Below, piece by piece: positions 35,348-42,665 of a stretch of 50,000 bases of DNA. Made by a program: the position numbers and the translations under genes. The stretch comes from Eubacterium sp. 14-2 (GTDB taxonomy: Bacteria; Bacillota; Clostridia; Lachnospirales; Lachnospiraceae): positions 1,490,728-1,540,727 of the forward strand of contig NZ_KE159568.1 of NCBI RefSeq assembly GCF_000403845.2. The letters run 5' to 3'. The notes under the pieces are model-generated. The model did not search any database, had not been told where the DNA came from, and worked only from the letters and a program-made list of their open reading frames with translations. How positions within the stretch are numbered: the stretch's first letter is position 1; the number at the start of each line of letters is the position of its first letter.

Positions 35348-35608
35348 ATGAAAAAATTTGAGTACACCATTAACGATCCTGTAGGTATCCATGCACGTCC
35401 TGCCGGCATGCTGGCTAAGGCAGCAAAAGCGCTGGACAGCACTGTCACCATTGTCACAGCAACAGGCAGTTCTGCCACAGCTTCCAAACTTATGGCTCTC
35501 ATGGGGCTGGGAATTAAGCAGGGCGATACGGTATCTGTTATCCTGGAAGGAGGCGACGAGGAGGCTAACGCAGCTGTTATGGAACAGTTCTTTAAGGATA
35601 ATCTGTAA
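35348..35608 (+). CDS. ptsH: HPr phosphocarrier protein, operon-specific copy
   Basis: An 86-residue HPr that carries phosphate from Enzyme I to the EIIA domain. The active-site His15 is in VGIHARPAG. The regulatory Ser region reads ATASKLMALMGLGIKQGD. Anchored on the LMxLG part, the place of the usual Ser46 is taken by Lys and the Ser is one position earlier, so HPr-kinase control may be lost; the count from the N-terminus still puts a Ser at 46, so this is not certain. It lies between the GH36 gene and Enzyme I with AAGGAAG before the ATG. Probably dedicated to the EIIBCA of this locus. Confidence 0.93.
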   Translation: MKKFEYTINDPVGIHARPAGMLAKAAKALDSTVTIVTATGSSATASKLMALMGLGIKQGDTVSVILEGGDEEANAAVMEQFFKDNL

Positions 35609-35627
35609 GTGACATAAGGAGGAAAAT

Positions 35628-37283
35628 ATGATCTTAATACAGGGAAAAGGTGTTTCAAAAGGAGTTGCAAGCGGCCCGATCTGTTTCTTTCAGCGTCCGG
35701 GAATTACAATTACAGATGCTCCTGCTTCCGATCCTGAGACGGAAAAGGCACGTATTACCGCTGCTCAGGAAAAATCCATTGCTCAGCTGAATGCCCTGGC
35801 TGAAAAGGCCCGCGAGGAAACAGGAGATGAGACGGCACTTCTCTTTGAAACCCATGCCATGTTTGTGGAAGATGAGGATTATGTGGAATGCATGATGGAC
35901 ACTCTGGCAGAGGAAAAGTGTACTGCGGAACGGGCAGTGGAAATTGCCGGTGAAAAATTTGCAGGCATGCTGGCTGCCATGGATGATGCCTATATGCAGG
36001 CAAGGGCTGCAGATATCAGAGATATAACCCGTCGTATACTCAATAACCTTATGGGCGTTGTTGAGGGAGGCATTGATTCTGAAGTGCCGGTGATACTGGC
36101 TGCTGATGACCTGGCGCCGTCTGAGACAATCCAGCTTGACAAAAGTAAAATCCTTGGATTTATTACACAGGGCGGATCAGGCAACAGCCATACGGCTATT
36201 CTGGCACGTACCATGGGTATCCCCGCCATTTCAGGGTTGGGTGACGCGCTGAAAACGGAACTGGGCGGACGGATGGCCTACATAGACGGGGAAACCGGAC
36301 AGGTGGCAGTTGAACCGGATGATATTACCCTGGCGGCCTTTTAGGCAAAATACGAAAAACAGCAGGAAATAAAAGAGCTGATGCAGACTATGAAAGGGCA
36401 GGAGGATGTGACGCTGGATGGCAGGAAGATTATGCTTTACTGCAACATTGGCTCTCCGGAAGACGTAACGGCTGTCCTGTCCAATGATGGCCAGGGAATC
36501 GGCCTGTTCCGTTCAGAGTTTTTATATCTTGCTTCTGATGATTATCCTTCTGAGGAAGATCAGTTCCAGGCTTATAAAGAAGTGGTTACTGCTATGGAAG
36601 GCAAAAGAGTGGTCATCCGCACCCTGGACATTGGCGCTGATAAGCAGGTGGATTATTTTGAACTCCAGAAAGAGGAAAATCCTGCATTGGGCGTGCGTGC
36701 AATCCGCATCTGCCTGAACCGGCCGGAAGTATTCCGTACCCAGCTGCGCGCTCTGTACAGAGCCTCCGCTTACGGGAAAGTTGCAATTATGTTCCCTATG
36801 ATTACCTCCGTGTGGGAAGTGAAAGAATGCAAACGTGCATGCCAGAAAGTAATGGCTGAACTGGACGCGGAAGGCGTTCCCTACCGGAAAGACACGGAAA
36901 TTGGTATCATGATTGAGACGCCGGCTTCCATTCTGGTTGCGGAGGAACTGGCAAAAGAGGTTGACTTTTTTTCAGTGGGGACAAATGATCTGACACAGTA
37001 TACCCTGGCATGTGACCGGCAGGCCAATGACCTTGGCAAGTTTTTTGACCCCCATCATCCGGCGGTTTTGAGGGCGTTAAAGATTGCCGCAGATGCTGCA
37101 CATAAAGCAGGTATCTGGATAGGTATCTGCGGAGAACTGGGGGCGGATCTGTCATTGCTGGAAACTTTTCTGGCCATTGGAATTGATGAGCTTTCCGTAT
37201 CGCCTGCTTCGGTACTGCCGCTTCGGGCTCAAATCCGTCAGGCCATTGCCAGAACATGTACGTTGGAACTGCTGGAATGCTGA
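35628..37283 (+). pseudogene. ptsI: PTS Enzyme I gene interrupted by an in-frame TAG at 36342-36344
   Basis: Enzyme I takes phosphate from phosphoenolpyruvate and passes it to HPr. Frame one codes the N-terminal half: HPr-binding helices and the phosphorylated His188 in GGSGNSHTAILAR. TAG is codon 239, after DDITLAAF. The same frame continues AKYEKQQEIKELMQ and the full PEP-binding barrel, with FRSEFLYL, IRTLDIGADK, FSVGTNDLTQYTLACDR and the catalytic Cys in GICGELGAD (codon 501). No base is lost or gained; one nonsense codon separates the halves. All catalytic residues are intact. It may be a fresh nonsense mutation, a sequencing error, read-through, or two working polypeptides. Length without the stop is 550 residues, near the normal 575. 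Confidence 0.85.
36381..37283 (+). CDS. Possible separate Enzyme I C-terminal (PEP-binding) polypeptide
   Basis: After the in-frame TAG the next ATG in frame, 36 bases on, would give a 300-residue protein starting MQTMKGQEDVTLDG. It includes the whole PEP-binding and dimerisation barrel of Enzyme I. The region before it has AGGA at about 14 bases and AGAG at 4 bases, neither ideal, so independent initiation would be weak unless coupled to termination at the TAG 36 bases upstream. Listed because the break falls exactly in the inter-domain helix linker and both halves are complete domains. Confidence 0.4.
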   Translation: MQTMKGQEDVTLDGRKIMLYCNIGSPEDVTAVLSNDGQGIGLFRSEFLYLASDDYPSEEDQFQAYKEVVTAMEGKRVVIRTLDIGADKQVDYFELQKEENPALGVRAIRICLNRPEVFRTQLRALYRASAYGKVAIMFPMITSVWEVKECKRACQKVMAELDAEGVPYRKDTEIGIMIETPASILVAEELAKEVDFFSVGTNDLTQYTLACDRQANDLGKFFDPHHPAVLRALKIAADAAHKAGIWIGICGELGADLSLLETFLAIGIDELSVSPASVLPLRAQIRQAIARTCTLELLEC

Positions 37284-37437
37284 ATGCCCGTCCATGCTTT
37301 TGGGACTGTTCCCGGAGGGCAGAATTCTGCTCTCCGGAAACAGCTAAAAAACAGCGAAACAGAAGATATGGAAATGGAAGAACAGATATGGATAAATTGA
37401 AAATTCGGGAAAACATGGCAGGTACATCCTGCCTGAA

Positions 37438-37474
37438 AAGTCAGCCTGCTTTAAGTGGACTGGCTTATTTTTTT
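37438..37474 (+). terminator. Terminator of the sugar operon
   Basis: AAGTCAG (37438-37444) pairs with CTGGCTT (37460-37466) with one wobble, then ATTTTTTT. It follows the Enzyme I stop by 155 bases; no gene is seen between. Confidence 0.6.
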
Positions 37475-37478
37475 CTAC

Positions 37479-37732
37479 AGGAAAGACATTGTCACGCTAA
37501 CGCGTAAAAGTATCTTTCCTATAAAATAAAAATAATATGCGCAGGGTCTGCCCCGGCGAAGCGAGGGTACTCGCACAGGAGGTAAAATATTGCTTCGCAA
37601 TTGTGCTAAAACGCGATACGTTCAGCATACTGCGTATGCTCTGACGCACCGCAAATGGCGCAGCAAAGTGTCCAGGTCCCTCATGAGTGAGGAATTCAGG
37701 GAGCCCCTGCGGACCTGTCCGCTTTGTTCTTC
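37479..37732. repeat. Dispersed hairpin repeat, copy 3 (modules A and B with an insert)
   Basis: Module A (37479-37553) has the 42-base hairpin AGGAAAGA...TCTTTCCT, then the AT-rich tail and ATGCGCAGGGTCTGCCC, about 91 percent identical to copy 1. Module B, GCGGACCTGTCCGCTTTGTT plus CTTC, ends the unit at 37732. About 155 bases lie between A and B here, while in copy 1 they join directly. The insert carries small palindromes such as AGCATAC/GTATGCT (37624-37640). The rest of the stretch up to 37943 is AT-rich and shows no gene. Confidence 0.8.
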
Positions 37733-37943
37733 AAAGCAGAAGTATGAAACCGGATAAGGGCGAAATCCATAATAGAGTATAAAGAAGAATATACCATAAA
37801 GATATAAATATTCTTCCCGGATGTGAAAACAGATATCTGCTATAGGAGAAGATTGCCATAAGGTCAGTTTTCACGTTGATAGCGAGAATCGGATTGTTAC
37901 CACCATAATCCAAATGATAAAGTTTTAAAACTGTTAAAAAAAC

Positions 37944-38207
37944 ATGAGAAAGGCAGGTCTGTCTATTGCAGATGTGGAGCGGTTACATGAGAATAAGTGC
38001 TTGTTTGGAATAGAAGTGTCTAACGATTTTGATATAGATTGGCTGGAGGGGGAATTGGATATTGAAAATTATCGAAAGCTGGAGAAGTATATTTTGTATT
38101 ACTGTTCAGGAAATGATGAGCTCTTATTCCGGTCAGGTTTTAAATACGCATGGTCTTTGTTTTATGAATGTGTACAAAAGGAAAGGGAACAGGATCTTAA
38201 AAAATAG
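37944..38207 (+). CDS. 87-residue hypothetical protein
   Basis: An open frame from MRKAGLSIADVERLHENK to QKEREQDLKK, charged and probably helical, with one aromatic-rich stretch (YILYYC). There is no ribosome site before the ATG, only A residues, so it may be a decayed remnant or start elsewhere. I do not recognise it. It begins the AT-rich accessory stretch that ends near 41.3 kb. The following 340 bases (38208-38547) are AT-rich and show no gene or clear structure. Confidence 0.35.
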   Translation: MRKAGLSIADVERLHENKCLFGIEVSNDFDIDWLEGELDIENYRKLEKYILYYCSGNDELLFRSGFKYAWSLFYECVQKEREQDLKK

Positions 38208-38547
38208 AAAGATGACATTTCTTTTTAAAGATAAGGAATGGCAAACAGTGGAAAGAAATTTTGCATAGTAGTTTAGAAAGTTTTGATTATAATAAAAGGT
38301 ACATAGTGTTGTACAGAAAGGGCTGATTATAGCGGAGAAAAATGGTAATAGATTGTTCTTACACTATAACAAGTATAAAATAAAAATGCAGGGAAAATAG
38401 ATATAAATTTATAATCCGCATTTAAGAGAAAAGAACTAATGTTTCTACAACCAGTATTCTGATCTTTATTTAAGGATAGTAAGTTTATGTCAAATATAGA
38501 ATGAGACTGTAAGCATGAAACAAGTATGAAAATGCAGAGGTAGGAAC

Positions 38548-38805
38548 GTGGAGGAAGAATACGGATATTTGGAAATTCGGCTGGACGAACTGCTAAAGAA
38601 AAAAGGACTGATCGATAACGTTGTCATTATGGAGAAATGCAAAGACGATTTGCAGAGAGAATTTTACATTCGGATGGCAAAGCGGTATGGGTGGACAAAA
38701 CGTATTTTAGCCAATTTCATTGAGGAATATTATAGAAAAATTTGCAGCATCTGGATGGGACCTGTTTTCTATTCCTGCACATGCATGGTTGAAGGGAGAA
38801 AGTAA
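38548..38805 (+). pseudogene. Remnant with DUF1016/YhcG-like N-terminal segment
   Basis: An 85-codon frame from GTG. Residues 25-58 (NVVIMEKCKDDLQREFYIRM then AKRYGWTKRILANFIE) resemble the N-terminal DUF1016 domain of YhcG-type PDDEXK nucleases, which are about 350 residues. The preceding EIRLDELLKKKGL looks like the opening of a small Xre regulator. After FIE the similarity stops. The piece therefore looks like joined fragments of two genes rather than a working protein. Confidence 0.5.
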
Positions 38806-38914
38806 TAAAGATACACTCATTGCTTCTATCAAACAGGCAGATAGAGAATGTGGCAGTTGTGGGTGTGAGTTAGACCTGCTTTATAAAAGAGCATTCGTAT
38901 TATTAAGTAAATGA
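38720..38914 (+). CDS. Small CGSCGC-containing hypothetical protein, possibly partial
   Basis: A 64-residue frame opening with TTG, with GWDLFSIPAHAWLKG followed by ADRECGSCGCELDLLYKRA. The pattern (an IPA-AWL stretch and a Cys cluster before LYKRA) looks like a compact conserved small protein I have no name for. It overlaps the DUF1016 remnant in another frame. No good ribosome site is visible, so it could be the preserved end of a broken gene. It lies 80 bases before the toxin-antitoxin pair. Confidence 0.4.
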   Translation: MRNIIEKFAASGWDLFSIPAHAWLKGESNKDTLIASIKQADRECGSCGCELDLLYKRAFVLLSK

Positions 38915-38952
38915 AATTTTTTATCAAAATATGGTGCGAATTTACATTATAT

Positions 38953-38970
38953 TTGATATAATTATATCAA
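38953..38970. promoter_or_regulatory. Palindromic operator over the toxin-antitoxin promoter
   Basis: TTGATATAATTATATCAA is a perfect 18-base palindrome. It contains the likely -10 box TATAAT (38957-38962) and ends 27 bases before the ImmA/IrrE start. The layout suits autoregulation by the HTH-bearing first protein. Confidence 0.65.
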
Positions 38971-38997
38971 GAAAATTTGATGGAAGGAGGTTGTACT

Positions 38998-40161
38998 ATG
39001 TCAACAGTGAATGTGAATATTTGCCCTGAAATAATCAACTGGGCTTTAAGCCAGACACAGGAAGATAAACTGGGTGATAAATTGATGAATAATATAACAA
39101 AGTGGCTTGATGGTACAAAAAAACCGACTTTCAATCAGATAGAGGATTTTAGTAAGAAAGCCAATATTCCGTTAGGATATTTTTTCCTGCAAACGCCACC
39201 CGTGGAACAGATTGATTTATTAGAGTATCGAACTGTTGATAGTATTCAATTAGCAAATCCTAGTCGCAATTTAGTTGATACCATTCATGAGATGGAGAAT
39301 ATCCAGGAGTGGATGAAAACATATAGACAAGATTTAGGTTTTGATAAGTTATCGCTCGTTGGCTGTATGGAAGGAATTCATGAAATTGATGTTATTGTTG
39401 ATAGAATACGCAGGGATTTAGAACTGGATGGTGTCTGGTATGAAAGAAATAAAGATACCAGAGAATCTTTCAATTGTATCAGAGCACAACTGGAGGTATG
39501 TGGTGTTATTGTAATGATGAGTGGTATTGTTGGCAAGAATACTCATCGTTCATTGAATGTAGATGAATTTAGAGCATTTTCGATGGTAGATGATTGGGCA
39601 CCACTTATATTCATCAATGCAGCGGATTCTGACGGTGCCAGATTATTTTCTCTGTTGCATGAAGTGGCTCATATCTGGTTAGGCAGAAATGATTTATTTA
39701 ATGACAGACAAAGCAGAATATCTGGTGTTAGTGATATAGAGGTGATATGTAATGCTGTAGCAGGAGAATTACTAGTGCCAAAGAATGAATTTTTAAACAA
39801 ATGGGATATGTATGATATGGATATATTCGGAAAAATTACAGAATTGGCAAGATATTTTCGGTGCGGGGTGACTGTTATAGCCAGAAAAGCTATTGATTCT
39901 AAAAAGATAGAGCAGAATATATACAATCAGGTAGCAAAAACTGCAGTTGATAATTATAAACAGATAAAAGAAAATAAACAAACCAATGGCGGCAATTATT
40001 ATAATACAATAGGCTCTCGCTTGGATGGATGTTTTATAAGGGCGCTGTGTGAAAGTATTAATATGGGAAGGACTACTTATACAGAAGCATATCGTTTGAC
40101 TAATACCAGTCGTAAGACATTTTCTGAGGTGGCACAACGTCTTGGAGGTGCGGAATGGTAG
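38998..40161 (+). CDS. HTH plus ImmA/IrrE-family metallopeptidase (antitoxin-type)
   Basis: A 387-residue protein. The N-terminal 60 residues form an Xre-like HTH (KLMNNITKWLDGTKKPTFNQIEDFSKKANIPLG is the recognition region). The centre has the ImmA/IrrE zinc peptidase site LLHEVAHIWLG with His221, Glu222 and His225, and AVAGELLVPK downstream carries the third ligand Glu. Xre-COG2856 proteins pair with PIN-like or other toxins and act as antitoxin and repressor. Start is ATG after AAGGAGG. Its end overlaps the DUF4411 gene by 7 bases, so the two are coupled. Confidence 0.88.
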   Translation: MSTVNVNICPEIINWALSQTQEDKLGDKLMNNITKWLDGTKKPTFNQIEDFSKKANIPLGYFFLQTPPVEQIDLLEYRTVDSIQLANPSRNLVDTIHEMENIQEWMKTYRQDLGFDKLSLVGCMEGIHEIDVIVDRIRRDLELDGVWYERNKDTRESFNCIRAQLEVCGVIVMMSGIVGKNTHRSLNVDEFRAFSMVDDWAPLIFINAADSDGARLFSLLHEVAHIWLGRNDLFNDRQSRISGVSDIEVICNAVAGELLVPKNEFLNKWDMYDMDIFGKITELARYFRCGVTVIARKAIDSKKIEQNIYNQVAKTAVDNYKQIKENKQTNGGNYYNTIGSRLDGCFIRALCESINMGRTTYTEAYRLTNTSRKTFSEVAQRLGGAEW

Positions 40162-40667
40162 AAAAGTTTTTAATCGACTCCAATTCATTTATGACACCGT
40201 ATAGACAGTACTATGCTTTTGATTTAGTTCCGACCTATTGGGAAGAAATATCAAAGTGTACGAGTTTGGGCAGATTAGTACTGCTTGATATAGTCAAAGC
40301 AGAAATTGATAAAGGCGAGGATGATTTGGCTGATTGGGTAAGCAGACAAGCAGGATTTGTTATCTGTAATCATATATCACCAGAAATTATTGGTAAGTAT
40401 CAAGAGGTTTTACAGTATATACAAATGTGTGGCTTATACAAAGAACAAGCACTACAAACATGGGCTAATGGAGATGTTGCAGACCCCTGGTTGATTGCAG
40501 CGGCAGCCATAAATGATTATACAATTATTACAGCAGAAGTGCCATCAGGGGGATTAAGTGTAAAGAACCCAAATAGAAATGCTAAAATACCAGATGTAGC
40601 GAAAGAATTTGGAGTTAGGACGAATAACCTGTATTATATGATGAGACAATTAGGAATCAAAATTTAG
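40155..40667 (+). CDS. DUF4411 PIN-like toxin
   Basis: A 170-residue PIN-fold protein of the DUF4411 group, expected to be an RNase toxin. Acidic PIN residues are visible: Asp8 in FLIDSNSFM, the mid-protein acidic DKGEDDLADW stretch and Asp in GDVADPWLIAAA near 113, with IITAE near 130. The gene overlaps the ImmA/IrrE gene by 7 bases and has no separate promoter, the usual toxin-antitoxin layout. The C-terminal KIPDVAKEFGVRTNNLYYMMR is a helix pair found in this family. RNase activity is inferred from the fold. Confidence 0.85.
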   Translation: MVEKFLIDSNSFMTPYRQYYAFDLVPTYWEEISKCTSLGRLVLLDIVKAEIDKGEDDLADWVSRQAGFVICNHISPEIIGKYQEVLQYIQMCGLYKEQALQTWANGDVADPWLIAAAAINDYTIITAEVPSGGLSVKNPNRNAKIPDVAKEFGVRTNNLYYMMRQLGIKI

Positions 40668-40787
40668 ATAATTATATAGTCATGGCCAGGAGTATTAATT
40701 TGCGCTTTCTCATGTTGCTCTGTCATGTATTCTCATAAGTTAAAAAATGGATGGCAATATAGATTCATAATATCAGGAGGTACGATT

Positions 40788-40880
40788 ATGACAATAATAA
40801 CAACTGTAAAAAGCATTATGGTGGGTACAGGCAGTTCTGGGAATTTGTACAAAAGTATGCAGGAGCATAGGAAAAAGTAA
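40788..40880 (+). CDS. Possible 30-residue protein
   Basis: MTIITTVKSIMVGTGSSGNL, then a basic end YKSMQEHRKK, with a full AGGAGG seven bases before the ATG. Only the ribosome site argues for it; I do not recognise the peptide. It sits between the toxin gene and the tRNA 3' fragment. It may be the cut-off start of a gene interrupted at the recombination point. Confidence 0.35.
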   Translation: MTIITTVKSIMVGTGSSGNLYKSMQEHRKK

Positions 40881-40897
40881 GAATTAATATGACATGA

Positions 40898-40929
40898 AGA
40901 CGCCGTAGGTTCGAATCCTACAATTCCCA
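40898..40929 (+). pseudogene. 3' half of a tRNA gene, likely attachment-site remnant
   Basis: The T arm GTAGGTTCGAATCCTAC (40906-40922) and acceptor 3' strand AATTCCC plus discriminator A (40922-40929, sharing a base) are intact, followed by a terminator. The 5' half with D arm and anticodon is missing. The fragment resembles the end of a clostridial tRNA-Gln, but the anticodon is lost so identity is not fixed. tRNA 3' ends are common integration sites, so this marks one edge of the accessory stretch. Confidence 0.65.
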
Positions 40930-40957
40930 TTGGGCTACTTTGGTAGCCCATTTTTTA
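40930..40957 (+). terminator. Terminator after the tRNA fragment
   Basis: TGGGCTAC (40931-40938) pairs perfectly with GTAGCCCA (40943-40950), then TTTTTT. Probably the original terminator of the broken tRNA gene. Confidence 0.85.
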
Positions 40958-41160
40958 GTTATATTTTGCAGATAATCTTAAATAGGTGAAGTCAACCATA
41001 AATTCATCACGCAGACGCTGTGTTTCGCCTGCAGTAAGCGGACGCATATCATCAGGTTTAACTTTTTTATATCAATTTCAGTTAGTATATCTGCAAATCT
41101 GCCACGTTTTCTTTTGTCAGGCAGTTTTCGTTTATCCAGGCGTGTCCAGTTGATGGACAT
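40955..41160 (-). pseudogene. Frameshifted N-terminal fragment of a Fic-family protein
   Basis: On the minus strand ATG 41160 reads LPDKRKRGRFADILTEIDIKK, then shifts frame within an A tract near 41064; in the next frame KPDDMRPLTAGETQRLRDEF and MVDFTY follow. This matches the start of Fic/DOC AMP-transferase-type proteins, which continue VDFTYNSNAIEG. Similarity stops at VDFTY, close to the terminator of the tRNA fragment. The catalytic HPFxxGNG part is absent. So it is doubly broken: a one-base shift and a truncation at the recombination junction. Confidence 0.6.
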
Positions 41161-41269
41161 TTACTGCAACGGCACAGGCATTTTGCGGGAACCTGGCTCC
41201 GAAGAAATGGAAAATGCGTTTCAGGAACATTTAGAAGAACGGGAACGCACCAAAGCAAAAACGGCGTAG
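41154..41269 (+). pseudogene. C-terminal gene fragment of unknown origin
   Basis: On the plus strand MDIYCNGTGILREPGSEEME, then NAFQEHLEERERTKAKTA and a stop. It looks like the charged end of a larger protein of a mobile element, with no ribosome site and only 38 codons. An inverted repeat CGGCGTAGCC/GGCTACACCG follows its stop and may be its terminator. I cannot name the family. Confidence 0.3.
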
Positions 41270-41363
41270 CCAACAGGCTACACCGCTTAAACACACTTAT
41301 TATTAAATTTAAGATACAAAAGCCTGTCTGCTTATTTTACTTTTTCGGAAAGGAAAGGCAGTT

Positions 41364-42584
41364 TTATCCTTTCAGTATCTTGCGGAAGTTCTTTTTCCCT
41401 TTTTTCAGTACGACTCCTTCTGCAAAGGCAGCGGACTCATAGGAAGTTCTGATATCCGTTACTTTTTCACCGTCCAGGGAGACGCCACCCTGCTCTACAG
41501 CTCTGCGGGCTTCAGAACGGGAAGAGGCCAGAGTGGATTTTACCAGCAGCCCCAGAATGTCAATGGTTCCGTCAGTAAAGTCATCGTCACTTAAGGTTAC
41601 AGCCGGCATGTTTGCTGCATTTCCGCTGGAAAACAGAGCTCTGGCAGATTCCTGTGCTTTCTGCGCTTCCTCTTCTCCGTGTATCATGCTGGTCAGCTCA
41701 AAAGCAAGAATTTCTTTTGCGGTGTTGAGCTGAGCGCCTTCCCAGCCATCCATTTTGTCAATTTCCTCCAGAGGAAGGAAGGTCAGCAGGCGGATGCATT
41801 TCAGTACATCGTCGTCGGCTACGTTCCGCCAGTATTGATAAAAGTCAAAAGGTGAAGTTTTGTCAGGGTCGAGCCATACGGCGCCGGACTGGGTTTTGCC
41901 CATTTTCTTTCCCTCAGAATTCAAAAGCAGAGTAATGGTCATGGCATAGGCGTCTTTGCCCAGCTTACGCCGGATTAACTCGGTGCCGCCCAGCATGTTG
42001 CTCCACTGATCGTCTCCGCCGAACTGCATGTTGCAGCCATATTTCTGATATAAAGCGTAAAAATCATAACTCTGCATAATCATATAGTTAAATTCCAGGA
42101 AGCTCAGGCCTTTTTCCATGCGTTGTTTGTAGCATTCAGCAGTCAGCATACGGTTTACGGAAAAATGAGAACCTACTTCCCGCAGTACCTCAATGTAGTT
42201 CAGTCCCATCAGCCAGTCCGCATTGTTGACCATCATGGCTTTTCCCTCGGAAAAATCAATAAAGCGGCTCATCTGTTTTTTGAAACAGTCGCAGTTGTGC
42301 TGAATGGTTTCCGGAGTCATCATCTGGCGCATGTCGCTTCTGCCCGAAGGGTCTCCGATCATTGCGGTGCCGCCTCCGATTAAGGCGATGGGTTTGTTGC
42401 CTGCCATCTGCAGACGTTTCATCAGACATAAAGCCATAAAATGTCCCACATGAAGGCTGTCAGCCGTGGGGTCGAAACCGATGTAGAACACAGCCTTCCC
42501 GTTGTTTATCAGTTCTTTGATTTCTTCTTCATCTGTTACCTGGGCAATCAGCCCTCTGGCAACCAGTTCGTCGTATACTGTCAT
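41364..42584 (-). CDS. tyrS: Tyrosine--tRNA ligase
   Basis: Charges tRNA-Tyr with tyrosine. A 406-residue class I synthetase: the HIGH-type motif is [11 protein letters not shown] near residue 44, tyrosine-binding residues lie in [30 protein letters not shown] near 175-205, and the KMSKS-type motif is [12 protein letters not shown] near 230. A C-terminal S4 RNA-binding domain ([19 protein letters not shown]) completes it. The frame is open upstream, but the ATG seven bases after AGGAGG is the start and gives [11 protein letters not shown]. Controlled by a complete T-box leader upstream. Confidence 0.96.
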   Translation of the reverse strand: MTVYDELVARGLIAQVTDEEEIKELINNGKAVFYIGFDPTADSLHVGHFMALCLMKRLQMAGNKPIALIGGGTAMIGDPSGRSDMRQMMTPETIQHNCDCFKKQMSRFIDFSEGKAMMVNNADWLMGLNYIEVLREVGSHFSVNRMLTAECYKQRMEKGLSFLEFNYMIMQSYDFYALYQKYGCNMQFGGDDQWSNMLGGTELIRRKLGKDAYAMTITLLLNSEGKKMGKTQSGAVWLDPDKTSPFDFYQYWRNVADDDVLKCIRLLTFLPLEEIDKMDGWEGAQLNTAKEILAFELTSMIHGEEEAQKAQESARALFSSGNAANMPAVTLSDDDFTDGTIDILGLLVKSTLASSRSEARRAVEQGGVSLDGEKVTDIRTSYESAAFAEGVVLKKGKKNFRKILKG

Positions 42585-42665
42585 AATTTTACCTCCTGAA
42601 GAACACAGCGGACAAGTCCGCATCATTGTTTTTATTTTACAGGAAATCCCAAAGAACTTCCCGTA

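Noticed and set aside
36342-36344. TAG in Enzyme I as a pyrrolysine or recoded codon
   Set aside because: No pyrrolysine tRNA or synthetase is seen, other genes end in TAG normally, and the residue there is not a catalytic site; a nonsense codon is simpler.
37256-37507. An 83-codon frame after Enzyme I
   Set aside because: It begins inside the Enzyme I gene in another frame and runs through the terminator and the repeat; no ribosome site.
38208-38547. Possible gene in the AT-rich gap after the 87-residue frame
   Set aside because: Stops are frequent in every frame and no RNA fold or promoter stands out.
40839-40929. A complete long-variable-arm tRNA (91 bases) using GGGAATT as the 5' acceptor strand
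   Set aside because: No D arm and no plausible anticodon arm can be formed between the acceptor strand and the T arm.
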